Source: a virus. Taken from it: a stretch of 36,666 bases of DNA. Made by a program: the position numbers and the translations under genes. The notes under the pieces are model-generated. The model saw nothing but the letters and a program-made list of their open reading frames with translations. It was not told where the DNA came from and ran no database searches. This document shows, in pieces, positions 6,583 through 11,800 of the stretch (its first letter is position 1; each line of letters starts with the position of its first letter). The stretch spans positions 1 through 36,666 of the IMG/VR virus record IMGVR_UViG_3300005753_000012. One strand, 5' to 3'.

Positions 6583-6954
6583 ATGAAGAACGAGAAAATA
6601 GACGTTTACGAACGTCCAATATACTATTTAACGAGATGGGTAAAGTGGGCGAATGCAGTAAAGTTGCCAAAACTAGGATATCCTGAGCGAAGGATATCTG
6701 TAATACAGGAATACGAATGTGAGGAATCTGAGAGAATAGATTATCTGATCGGAATGATGCCAGAAGCATTAAGACCTATGTTAATTTTGACACATTTAGA
6801 AAATTGGCTTAATGAAGACATTGCAATAAAAATGAAAGTGTCACTAGCAACAATGAAAACCCACCGAAATTATGCATATATGTGGATTGATGGATATATC
6901 GTTTGTGACACTTTATTTAAATCGTTTAATCACGAGCTCAGACATTTCAAGTAG
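6583..6954 (+). CDS. Q-like late regulator / antitermination protein
   Basis: 123 residues from the ATG at 6583 (GGA eight bases upstream). The C-terminal half carries a sigma-region-4-like HTH: LTHLENWLNEDIAIKMKVS then LATMKTHRNYAYMWIDGYI (about residues 64-105). The N-terminal half is Trp/Arg-rich (YYLTRWVKWANAVKLPKL). Size, HTH and location as last gene of the early-right operon match phage Q-type antiterminators or RinA/ArpU-type late activators. The late promoter would be the one at 10383-10411. Family is suggested, not proven; an ordinary activator is the alternative. Confidence 0.6.
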   Translation: MKNEKIDVYERPIYYLTRWVKWANAVKLPKLGYPERRISVIQEYECEESERIDYLIGMMPEALRPMLILTHLENWLNEDIAIKMKVSLATMKTHRNYAYMWIDGYIVCDTLFKSFNHELRHFK

Positions 6955-7089
6955 GAGCTCTTTTTTAGTTGTAGTTTTTAGCTTCTTTTGAGCTTTTAGT
7001 AAAACTTTATTTTCATCAACATTTAAAAAGCACTCAAATCTAACTTTGTCTTGTCGATGTCGGTTGTTGTGAGGATCATCTTTACTCAT
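6913..7089 (-). CDS. Small basic protein, last gene of accessory cassette
   Basis: 58 residues; ATG at 7089 overlaps the stop of the upstream zinc-ribbon gene (ATGA). Residues 12-58 (DKVRFECFLNVDENKVLLK ... LLLEMSELVIKRFK) look like a small beta-strand plus two helices, reminiscent of ribbon-helix-helix proteins, but I cannot confirm it. Its 3' end overlaps the end of the Q-like gene on the opposite strand by 42 bases. Confidence 0.55.
   Translation of the reverse strand: MSKDDPHNNRHRQDKVRFECFLNVDENKVLLKAQKKLKTTTKKELLLEMSELVIKRFK
6934..6966 (+). terminator. Intrinsic terminator at end of early-right operon
   Basis: GAGCTC at 6934-6939 pairs with GAGCTC at 6955-6960 (each self-complementary), followed by six T residues (6961-6966). 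The 5' arm lies in the last codons of the Q-like gene and the whole element lies inside the convergent small gene on the other strand. Confidence 0.75.
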
Positions 7090-7358
7090 TTTAAACACTC
7101 AGGACAAATATCATTCTGTAAAAAAGCTCCATTAAACCCACAATTCTCACAAATTAAAAATTTAGCTTCAAACGTCATATAGTCAACTCCTTTTTGATTA
7201 AATGTAATTGCTGCACCATCAGCACCATCATATTTACTAGCATTTTCTATAATCTGGCGATAAGCAAACTCAGCGACATCTTGAGATTCAGTTGTAGTTT
7301 TATCACTGACTCGTTGCCCAGGCCAGCGCACGTAGACTTTGTAAGTTTTAGGTTTCAT
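7086..7358 (-). CDS. Phage zinc-ribbon protein, 90 aa
   Basis: The N-terminal half (KVYVRWPGQRVSDKTTTES) is a conserved-looking segment seen in small phage proteins of unknown role; the C-terminal half has two CxxC knuckles (CENC and CPEC, about residues 70-73 and 85-88) that should bind one Zn. Starts 6 bases after the upstream gene in the leftward accessory cassette. Function unknown; nucleic acid or protein binding is likely. Confidence 0.7.
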   Translation of the reverse strand: MKPKTYKVYVRWPGQRVSDKTTTESQDVAEFAYRQIIENASKYDGADGAAITFNQKGVDYMTFEAKFLICENCGFNGAFLQNDICPECLK

Positions 7359-7364
7359 TTGTAA

Positions 7365-7613
7365 TCAACATACGCTTGACGTGATTGATAAGTTAAATTT
7401 ATAAATCTTTGCTTCTGTTACTAACATATTAAATTGCTTTTTACTCTGTCCGCTATCATCTTGCTTTTTATCATTTATATAGTAATCAATGTGACTCGCA
7501 TATACTTTTATAGTGTGCTTATCAGCATAGTAATTTAGCGATAATGTCGCTCTATGACCCGTTGTAAGTGACTTAAATTTTGGAGGAATTAGCAAACTTA
7601 TTATTTGTTCCAT
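7365..7613 (-). CDS. Hypothetical protein, 82 aa
   Basis: Good ribosome site (CGGAG). Predominantly beta-like sequence with alternating polar and hydrophobic residues (ATLSLNYYADKHTIKVYASHIDYYIN) and a Lys/Asp/Gln-rich loop at about residues 48-58. No recognised family. It is preceded by an 8-bp perfect hairpin in the intergenic spacer. Confidence 0.65.
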   Translation of the reverse strand: MEQIISLLIPPKFKSLTTGHRATLSLNYYADKHTIKVYASHIDYYINDKKQDDSGQSKKQFNMLVTEAKIYKFNLSITSSVC

Positions 7614-7651
7614 TTTATTTATCTCCGTTTTTGTTTAGATTAACATCATAA

Positions 7652-7687
7652 ATCACTCTAATTAAAGAGTGATCTAGTTATTAACTT
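7652..7687 (-). other. Intergenic hairpin plus 26-bp repeat (copy 1)
   Basis: ATCACTCT (7652-7659) and AGAGTGAT (7666-7673) form a perfect 8-bp stem with a 6-nt loop. Bases 7662-7687 are an exact 26-bp copy of 9452-9477. The repeat includes the stop codon of the 187-aa gene, and the second copy includes the stop of the 128-aa gene. Possible 3'-end or RNA-processing element. Confidence 0.6.
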
Positions 7688-8244
7688 TCGTAAATTAAAA
7701 AATCGGGGCGTCCGTATTCTCCGCTACTAAGATAATAATTTCCTTCATTTTCTTTGTCTATGTAATCCTGTGCGTCTTTTGTAGTACTAAAAGTCATTAC
7801 GTCGCGCTCATCTCTCAACGTGCCGGAAATTTGGTTAGTGTAAGAGCCTTGCGTGTAAAAAACTTCTCGCCAAATCCTAACATCTTCCGATTTTTCTGCT
7901 GCGACTGTTAGCGTTGATTTAATCTCGATATCAAAACTCATTGCGTAGTCTGATAAAGTTGGATATTGATCGAGATCAAAATCATGATTAGCAGATAAAT
8001 AGTCTACTACTATCTCGTTTTCAGATTTTTCACACACTGATCGTGCGCGAAAGGATGTAGTCCAGCCGAAATCATTTACTTCTAAGATTTCGGTCGGCAT
8101 GACAAAGATATTAATTCCCGCATCATTTGTGTAGTGTCGATCTGCTAAATCTTCTAGCGCTGAGATTACATCGTCTGTGTCTAACATATCTTCATCAAGT
8201 AAATACGATGTTTTGATTGCTTCAATTGTTGTTTCTTTAGTCAC
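7681..8244 (-). CDS. Hypothetical protein, 187 aa (GTG start)
   Basis: Two GTG codons are possible (8253, 8244). I prefer 8244, since the near-identical leader of the 161-aa gene has its ATG at exactly this spacing from AAGG. The protein is acidic, with a helical N-terminus (IEAIKTSYLLDEDML), a beta-rich centre and a C-terminal TKDAQDYIDKENEG segment. No catalytic motif stands out and I do not recognise the family. It sits downstream of a structured leader in the accessory cassette; a host-directed (for example anti-defence) role is only a guess. Confidence 0.7.
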   Translation of the reverse strand: MTKETTIEAIKTSYLLDEDMLDTDDVISALEDLADRHYTNDAGINIFVMPTEILEVNDFGWTTSFRARSVCEKSENEIVVDYLSANHDFDLDQYPTLSDYAMSFDIEIKSTLTVAAEKSEDVRIWREVFYTQGSYTNQISGTLRDERDVMTFSTTKDAQDYIDKENEGNYYLSSGEYGRPDFLIYES

Positions 8245-8330
8245 TTTAGTCACCTTATTTTAGTTGCTGCAAACCCGTGCAGCGCGGTTTATATCTGAGA
8301 GCAACCTATTTCTAAGTTGCTCAGGGATAT
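8245..8330 (-). ncRNA. Structured 5' leader RNA, copy A
   Basis: On the minus strand a 40-nt hairpin (8330-8291) has a 5-bp stem ATATC/GATAT, a 3x3 internal loop, a 7-bp stem GAGCAAC/GTTGCTC and a 10-nt loop. It is followed directly by AAACC, GCTGC, GGTTT and GCAGC, giving two overlapping pairings (AAACC/GGTTT and GCTGC/GCAGC), then an A-rich linker and AAGG before the GTG. Copies B and D share the same architecture with different stem sequences. The hairpin begins 2 nt after the upstream stop. Confidence 0.75.
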
Positions 8331-8331
8331 A

Positions 8332-8817
8332 CTAATCTTCTATATTTTTAAAACTTACTGCTGCTTGATCATTGCAATCTATAATAACAGTCATCTTTCT
8401 AGTATCATCCTGCACTGTAATTTCGAATTTTTCGTCTTCATCGTCATTAATCCAATCTTGTTTTATTTCAGTTACTACACCACATTTTCTAAGTTCTGCG
8501 ACAAAATCATCATCTATATTAACGTATTTACTAATCTCACAAAATATGTCGAATGTTTTCATTTCAGCAATGAAGTCAACTTCTAAACATTTCCCTAAAA
8601 TTTCTGGCTCATCAGATGTATCAATTATTGTATTTCCAGATTTTAATTCGTCAAAACGAGTTATCATCCACTCTTTAGAGCCAAGCAAAACCAAGGGGTC
8701 TATAGAATACTTATAAACGAAATCTTTAATTGAATTTATCTCAATAGAGTGAAGATTTTTAATGTAATTGTTAGTGTTAAAAAATGATGTTTCCATTTTG
8801 TCTGTAAATACTTTCAT
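8332..8817 (-). CDS. Hypothetical protein, 161 aa
   Basis: ATG at 8817 lies eight bases after AAGG; an upstream in-frame GTG (8826) overlaps the ribosome site and is less likely. Acidic protein with no recognised domain. Visible features: a helical middle (KDFVYKYSIDPLVLLGSKEW), a FVAELRKCGVVTEIKQDWIN segment (about residues 103-125) with an acidic DDEDEKFE stretch, and a beta-like end. Expressed from the accessory leftward operon with leader copy B. Confidence 0.7.
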   Translation of the reverse strand: MKVFTDKMETSFFNTNNYIKNLHSIEINSIKDFVYKYSIDPLVLLGSKEWMITRFDELKSGNTIIDTSDEPEILGKCLEVDFIAEMKTFDIFCEISKYVNIDDDFVAELRKCGVVTEIKQDWINDDEDEKFEITVQDDTRKMTVIIDCNDQAAVSFKNIED

Positions 8818-8903
8818 TTTAGTCACCTTATTTTAGTTGCTACAAACCCGTGCAGCTCGGTTTATATCACATAGCCCACTTTTTAAAATGGGCTAGAGGA
8901 TAT
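8818..8903 (-). ncRNA. Structured 5' leader RNA, copy B
   Basis: Same layout as copy A: hairpin 8903-8864 with ATATC/GATAT, a 3x3 internal loop, TAGCCCA/TGGGCTA and a 10-nt loop. Then AAACC (8863-8859), GCTGC (8856-8852), GGTTT (8848-8844) and GTAGC (8843-8839). The change GCAGC to GTAGC relative to copy A keeps pairing through a G-U. The region from GGTTT to the start codon is nearly identical to copy A. The hairpin begins within the stop codon of the upstream gene. Confidence 0.75.
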
Positions 8904-9193
8904 TATAAAACTGCTACAACATGTTTACTAAAATCAGTTTTATCTACATCTATGAAAAAAGAGTTTTCGTAAACATCGCTATAAATTTCTTCAATTTCTG
9001 TTTCTGAGTAGTTAACATTCCAGCCAGCTTTTTTAATATATTCCCATGATTTTGAAAAATCCTCAGCATAGTAGTAGCTAATTTCTAAAGCACATTTTAC
9101 AAGTCCATGTTCTGCTGATATTCTTTTATTTCTAGCTCGATTAGTTAAGTTAAATACGTAATCTTTATTTATTGCTAAATATTGTATAGCCAT
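8903..9193 (-). CDS. Hypothetical protein, 96 aa
   Basis: Strong ribosome site (GGAG) before the ATG at 9193. Tyr- and Glu-rich, mostly helical (KCALEISYYYAEDFSKSWEYIKKAGWNV, read here as a helix-turn-helix-like hairpin, not a DNA-binding HTH), then an acidic EIEEIYSDVYENSFF segment. No recognised family. The spacer to the preceding 47-aa gene is only 23 bases and lacks the leader element, so the two are probably co-translated. Confidence 0.65.
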   Translation of the reverse strand: MAIQYLAINKDYVFNLTNRARNKRISAEHGLVKCALEISYYYAEDFSKSWEYIKKAGWNVNYSETEIEEIYSDVYENSFFIDVDKTDFSKHVVAVL

Positions 9194-9216
9194 TTTGTAT
9201 TGCTCCGTTTTTTAAG

Positions 9217-9360
9217 TTAACAACTAATGCATTTTATTGCTTCCTTTTCTGTTATTTCACTGCACTCATATAATTTTTTTACTTGCTTTAACAATTCTGC
9301 GTGTCTTACTGATCTTGCAGATTCCATTTCAATTTCAAAAACGTGACTAAAGTTCTTCAT
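9217..9360 (-). CDS. Small hypothetical protein, 47 aa
   Basis: ATG at 9360 is preceded by a strong AGGAG. The product is a charged helical peptide (EIEMESARSVRHAELLKQVKK) ending in a Cys pair region (KCISC). It is directly downstream of leader copy D. Function unknown. Confidence 0.65.
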   Translation of the reverse strand: MKNFSHVFEIEMESARSVRHAELLKQVKKLYECSEITEKEAIKCISC

Positions 9361-9443
9361 TTTGTATCTCCTAATTTTTGCTAGAACCCGCTAGCTTCGG
9401 TTTATATCGCGTAGCGCACTTTTTCAAATGCGCTAGAGGATAA
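9361..9443 (-). ncRNA. Structured 5' leader RNA, copy D
   Basis: Hairpin 9443-9404: outer stem of 4 bp, 3x3 internal loop, 7-bp stem TAGCGCA/TGCGCTA, 10-nt loop. Compared with copy B a C-G pair is swapped to G-C in the stem. Downstream: AAACC, GCTAG, GGTT, CTAGC, so the second pairing is GCTAG/CTAGC instead of GCTGC/GCAGC: compensatory change on both sides. Ends in a TTAGGAG ribosome site, shared with the promoter-proximal copy. Confidence 0.75.
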
Positions 9444-9451
9444 TTAACTAT

Positions 9452-9477
9452 TTAAAGAGTGATCTAGTTATTAACTT
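9452..9477 (-). repeat. 26-bp intergenic repeat (copy 2)
   Basis: Exact copy of 7662-7687, covering the stop codon of the 128-aa gene and the start of its 3' spacer. Here the partner arm that forms the hairpin in copy 1 is missing, so the intergenic regions look like mosaics of shared modules. Confidence 0.8.
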
Positions 9478-9857
9478 ATAGATACTTTTTTGTCTAACAG
9501 TGCTTCGATCTCCATATTTGCATCAATAATTGCTTGATTAATATCGTCGATAGAGTTTAAAAAGCGTTTGACCTGATCTAAATTTGGATACGCTGTGGGT
9601 AAACTAAAATCACCATAATCGTAAAAAAAATCATCGGAATCTCTTATTGTAGTACATAATAAATCTCCATTTTCGTTATGATCTGACTCTATATATAAAT
9701 AAGTTTGCTTACCGTGTGTGTGCGATTGTCTGTATTCTATTTTTACACAATCTAAGCTCGTGACACCCAATTGCTCCATTTTTGCTACTACTTCATGCGC
9801 TAATTTGCTTGATTTATCTGCTAATTTTTGTACGTTTCCAGTGTTTACTTTTTCCAT
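9471..9857 (-). CDS. Hypothetical protein, 128 aa
   Basis: Good ribosome site (AAAGGAAAAAT). Two helical ends (KLADKSSKLAHEVVAKMEQL, about residues 11-30; FLNSIDDINQAIIDANMEIE, about 98-117) flank a beta-rich centre with KIEYRQSHTHGKQTYLYIES and an acidic/Tyr stretch. The HTH sequence THTHG-like is only a His-rich loop. No known family recognised. Part of the accessory leftward operon. Confidence 0.7.
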   Translation of the reverse strand: MEKVNTGNVQKLADKSSKLAHEVVAKMEQLGVTSLDCVKIEYRQSHTHGKQTYLYIESDHNENGDLLCTTIRDSDDFFYDYGDFSLPTAYPNLDQVKRFLNSIDDINQAIIDANMEIEALLDKKVSIS

Positions 9858-9875
9858 TTTATTTTTCCTTTTTAA

Positions 9876-9915
9876 GATGTTGAAATTAACATCAATTAGC
9901 GCTATTGCTAGCGCT
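9876..9915 (-). other. Tandem hairpins in accessory-cassette spacer
   Basis: AGCGCT (9898-9903) and AGCGCT (9910-9915) form a perfect 6-bp stem; GATGTT (9876-9881) and AACATC (9888-9893) form a second. Both lie between the 62-aa and 128-aa genes upstream of AAAGG. They differ from the leader A/B/D type and may be processing or attenuation structures. Confidence 0.5.
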
Positions 9916-9923
9916 TGCTGATA

Positions 9924-10112
9924 TTAACTTTCTAAATCTACGTGTAAGTTAGTGATTATTTCGTGACCATCATTTTTGCATCTAGTAACTAAGCGTACTT
10001 GCTCATTTGTCCATGTCCACGACAACAATTGCTCATTTTTTAGCTGAGTGTCGACTAGATATATTACGTGATCATCTATGTCTAATATTTGATCTGTTGT
10101 TAATGTGCTCAT
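9924..10112 (-). CDS. Small hypothetical protein, 62 aa
   Basis: ATG at 10112 with AAGGA upstream. Acidic protein (DQILDIDDHVIYLVDTQLKNE) with WTWTNEQVRLVTRC in the middle; probably a small beta-sheet protein. No motif recognised. Confidence 0.65.
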   Translation of the reverse strand: MSTLTTDQILDIDDHVIYLVDTQLKNEQLLSWTWTNEQVRLVTRCKNDGHEIITNLHVDLES

Positions 10113-10147
10113 ATTGTTATTCCTTTTTGTTTGATTGATGATATTAA

Positions 10148-10249
10148 CTATTTAAGCAACCATGCTACATATTTACAGATCGCAACGCCGATCCAATATC
10201 CTCCGGCGGTCATTGTCGCTACTAGTATTAATCCGTTTAAAGTTTCCAT
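10148..10249 (-). CDS. Tiny membrane protein, 33 aa
   Basis: First gene of the accessory leftward operon: ATG at 10249 with AGGAG upstream, TAG at 10148-10150. One hydrophobic span (LILVATMTAGGYWIGVAI) and a short WLLK tail. Single-pass membrane peptide, role unknown. Confidence 0.6.
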   Translation of the reverse strand: METLNGLILVATMTAGGYWIGVAICKYVAWLLK

Positions 10250-10310
10250 TTTTTATCTCCTAATTTTTGATAGAACCCGCTAGCTCGGTTTTTGCTTAAT
10301 CTCTAAGCTT
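10250..10310 (-). ncRNA. Promoter-proximal leader RNA, copy H
   Basis: Runs from the inferred transcription start to the first gene. It has a small hairpin GCTTA/TAAGC, then AAACC, GCTAG, GGTT and CTATC, and the same TTAGGAG ribosome site as copy D. AAACC/GGTT is intact; GCTAG/CTATC has one mismatch. It lacks the 40-nt hairpin of copies A, B and D. Confidence 0.6.
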
Positions 10311-10316
10311 GTAGTA

Positions 10317-10344
10317 AGTATAGCATACGTCCGGACGTTGTCAA
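10317..10344 (-). promoter_or_regulatory. Strong leftward promoter with palindromic operator in spacer
   Basis: Minus strand: TTGACA (10344-10339), 16-bp spacer, TATACT (10322-10317). The spacer contains the perfect 12-bp palindrome ACGTCCGGACGT (10327-10338). A repressor bound there would block RNA polymerase directly. Drives the accessory genes 10249 to 6913. Confidence 0.8.
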
Positions 10345-10382
10345 GTATTATTTACATTAAAAGTAAAAATAATTGAAATTAA

Positions 10383-10411
10383 TTGACAAGTAGCTAGCCG
10401 ACAGCCATACT
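10383..10411 (+). promoter_or_regulatory. Rightward late promoter candidate
   Basis: TTGACA (10383-10388), 17-bp spacer, CATACT (10406-10411). It lies about 75 bp upstream of the first rightward gene of the late block and back-to-back with the leftward promoter. In lambdoid terms this would be the pR'-type promoter acted on by the Q-like protein. Confidence 0.7.
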
Positions 10412-10486
10412 AATTGTCATACGCTGACGAAATGCGCCAAGAAAACACAACTCGATTGCTAAATGAGGCTGGTAATGGTGAGCTAA

Positions 10487-10819
10487 ATGAAAAAACTAAT
10501 CTTAATTGTAGTATTTACATTAGTAGCATGCTCAGCAAGAGCTGATACACCGCCTAATTTTTTAGTTTTGTATGAAATGTGCGATAGACCGATTTTAATT
10601 CTTGTCAGATACAACGGCAAGATGTTTAGAGTTAACTATAGATATACAAAATTTGGCAAAATTGTCGGCATCTCAAAAATAGATAATAAAAACAAAGCGA
10701 TATACAAGCAAATAACTAAAAAAAACGAAAAGATGGTTGATACTTGCAAACGGCTGAACATGATTTGCAGCATAGAGACACTTAACTATATCTATGGCGA
10801 CTGTGTAGACACTACATAA
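10487..10819 (+). CDS. Putative lipoprotein, 110 aa
   Basis: MKKLILIVVFTLVACSARA is a classical lipoprotein signal with lipobox LVAC (Cys15). The mature part (about 95 residues) contains four further Cys (CDRP, CKRLNMIC, GDC), suggesting disulphides in the periplasm, and is Lys-rich. It is the first gene after the late promoter. Phage lipoproteins at this position often act in superinfection exclusion or lysis, but nothing here proves either. Confidence 0.7.
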   Translation: MKKLILIVVFTLVACSARADTPPNFLVLYEMCDRPILILVRYNGKMFRVNYRYTKFGKIVGISKIDNKNKAIYKQITKKNEKMVDTCKRLNMICSIETLNYIYGDCVDTT

Positions 10820-10856
10820 CAACTCTTAGCTAGACATCAAAATCAAATTTAAACTT

Positions 10857-10988
10857 ATGACACGAGCTCACATAGAGCCAATAGTCATACTGTGCATAAC
10901 AACAGTGTGGATATTAACAGTGGATTATATTACATATGAGCAAGTTAACAGCAAAACAATCAGCTTTTGTCAAAGAGTATTTAATTGA
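10857..10988 (+). CDS. Possible small membrane protein overlapping terS start
   Basis: ATG at 10857 opens a 43-codon frame with a hydrophobic stretch (IVILCITTVWILTVDYI). It overlaps the first 53 bases of the small terminase gene in another frame and has a poor ribosome site. The first half looks genuine, the second half is a shadow of terS. Confidence 0.3.
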   Translation: MTRAHIEPIVILCITTVWILTVDYITYEQVNSKTISFCQRVFN

Positions 10989-11355
10989 TCTAAATGGAGC
11001 AAAAGCAGCAATTAGAGCTGGGTATAGTAAAAATAGTGCAAAAGAGATAAGTTCAGAAAACTTAACCAAACCTAACATTCTGCAAGCCATTGAAAAGGCT
11101 ATGAAAAAACGCTCAGATAGGGTAGAAATCACAGCAGATATGGTACTAAAAGAATTAGGATCAATAGCATTTAGCAAAAATGACGAATATAAGTTAGCAG
11201 ATAAAATCAAATGTTTAGAGCTCCTGGGAAAGAATTTAGTTTTGTTTACCGATCGAAGAATTATCGAAGTCGTTGACAAAAAAGTTAAAGACATGACAGA
11301 CGCGGAATTATATCAAGCACTTGAAGAAAGTAGATTAGAAAAGAGGACACATTAG
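10936..11355 (+). CDS. terS: Terminase small subunit
   Basis: MSKLTAKQSAFVKEYLIDLN then GAKAAIRAGYSKNSAKEIS (HTH, about residues 20-40) is the signature of the Terminase_2 small-subunit family; a middle helix and an acidic C-terminus follow. 139 residues, a normal length. It recognises the packaging site and regulates the large subunit. The large subunit lies 4.3 kb downstream, separated by fibre-like genes, which is unusual. Confidence 0.88.
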   Translation: MSKLTAKQSAFVKEYLIDLNGAKAAIRAGYSKNSAKEISSENLTKPNILQAIEKAMKKRSDRVEITADMVLKELGSIAFSKNDEYKLADKIKCLELLGKNLVLFTDRRIIEVVDKKVKDMTDAELYQALEESRLEKRTH

Positions 11356-11357
11356 AA

Positions 11358-11639
11358 ATGACTAATAAAGTTTTGAGCGGAATTCGGCAGATTGAAGGCG
11401 GTGCAAATAGGTTGGTCGATATTGGTGCAGGTGGATCAACATTGTACACAGGCGATAATATTTTAATCGCTGTTTATGTTGGAGATGTATCAGCCGGCGC
11501 AACTGTAAAAGTTACTGATGAAGCTGGTACAGCATTAACTTTTCAAAACGTGCCAGTTGGCACCACTTTGACGGGCAGATTTCAGCGAATTTGGAACACA
11601 GGATCGCTAGCAGCCGGATTTATCGGATATCAACGATAA
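11358..11639 (+). CDS. Small virion-like protein, 93 aa
   Basis: Ribosome site GAGG before the ATG at 11358. Gly/Thr/Val-rich beta protein (ATVKVTDEAGTALTFQNVPVG) resembling small decoration or fibre-associated proteins. No firm family match. It shares its 3' end with the next gene (TAATG) and belongs to the fibre cluster between terS and terL. Confidence 0.65.
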   Translation: MTNKVLSGIRQIEGGANRLVDIGAGGSTLYTGDNILIAVYVGDVSAGATVKVTDEAGTALTFQNVPVGTTLTGRFQRIWNTGSLAAGFIGYQR

Positions 11640-11800
11640 TGCCGATTTCTACAGGTGAGGGTATCAGCCATATTTTTCGCGGTGATGAAGCAGCGAGTCA
11701 AGCAGACGTTAACGAAGGTGGTGAATTTTTGTTCACTGAAGCAGGTGCAAATCTCACAACCGAATCTGCCATTAATCTCGAAGATGAGGGTAAAGTGTGA
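11639..11800 (+). CDS. Small hypothetical protein, 53 aa
   Basis: Start from TAATG coupling at 11639; stop overlaps the GTG of the next gene. Acidic and beta-like (GGEFLFTEAGANLTTESAINLE). Probably a virion accessory encoded with the fibre-like proteins. Function unknown. Confidence 0.55.
   Translation: MPISTGEGISHIFRGDEAASQADVNEGGEFLFTEAGANLTTESAINLEDEGKV

Noticed and set aside
8245-10310. preQ1-I or SAM-II riboswitch
   Set aside because: Compact overlapping pairings and the A-rich tail look similar, but strand order and core nucleotides do not match, and the linker is too short for a classical pseudoknot.
10431-10544. 37-codon frame overlapping the lipoprotein start (MRQENTTRLLNEAG...)
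   Set aside because: No clear ribosome site, and its second half is just another frame of the lipoprotein signal sequence.
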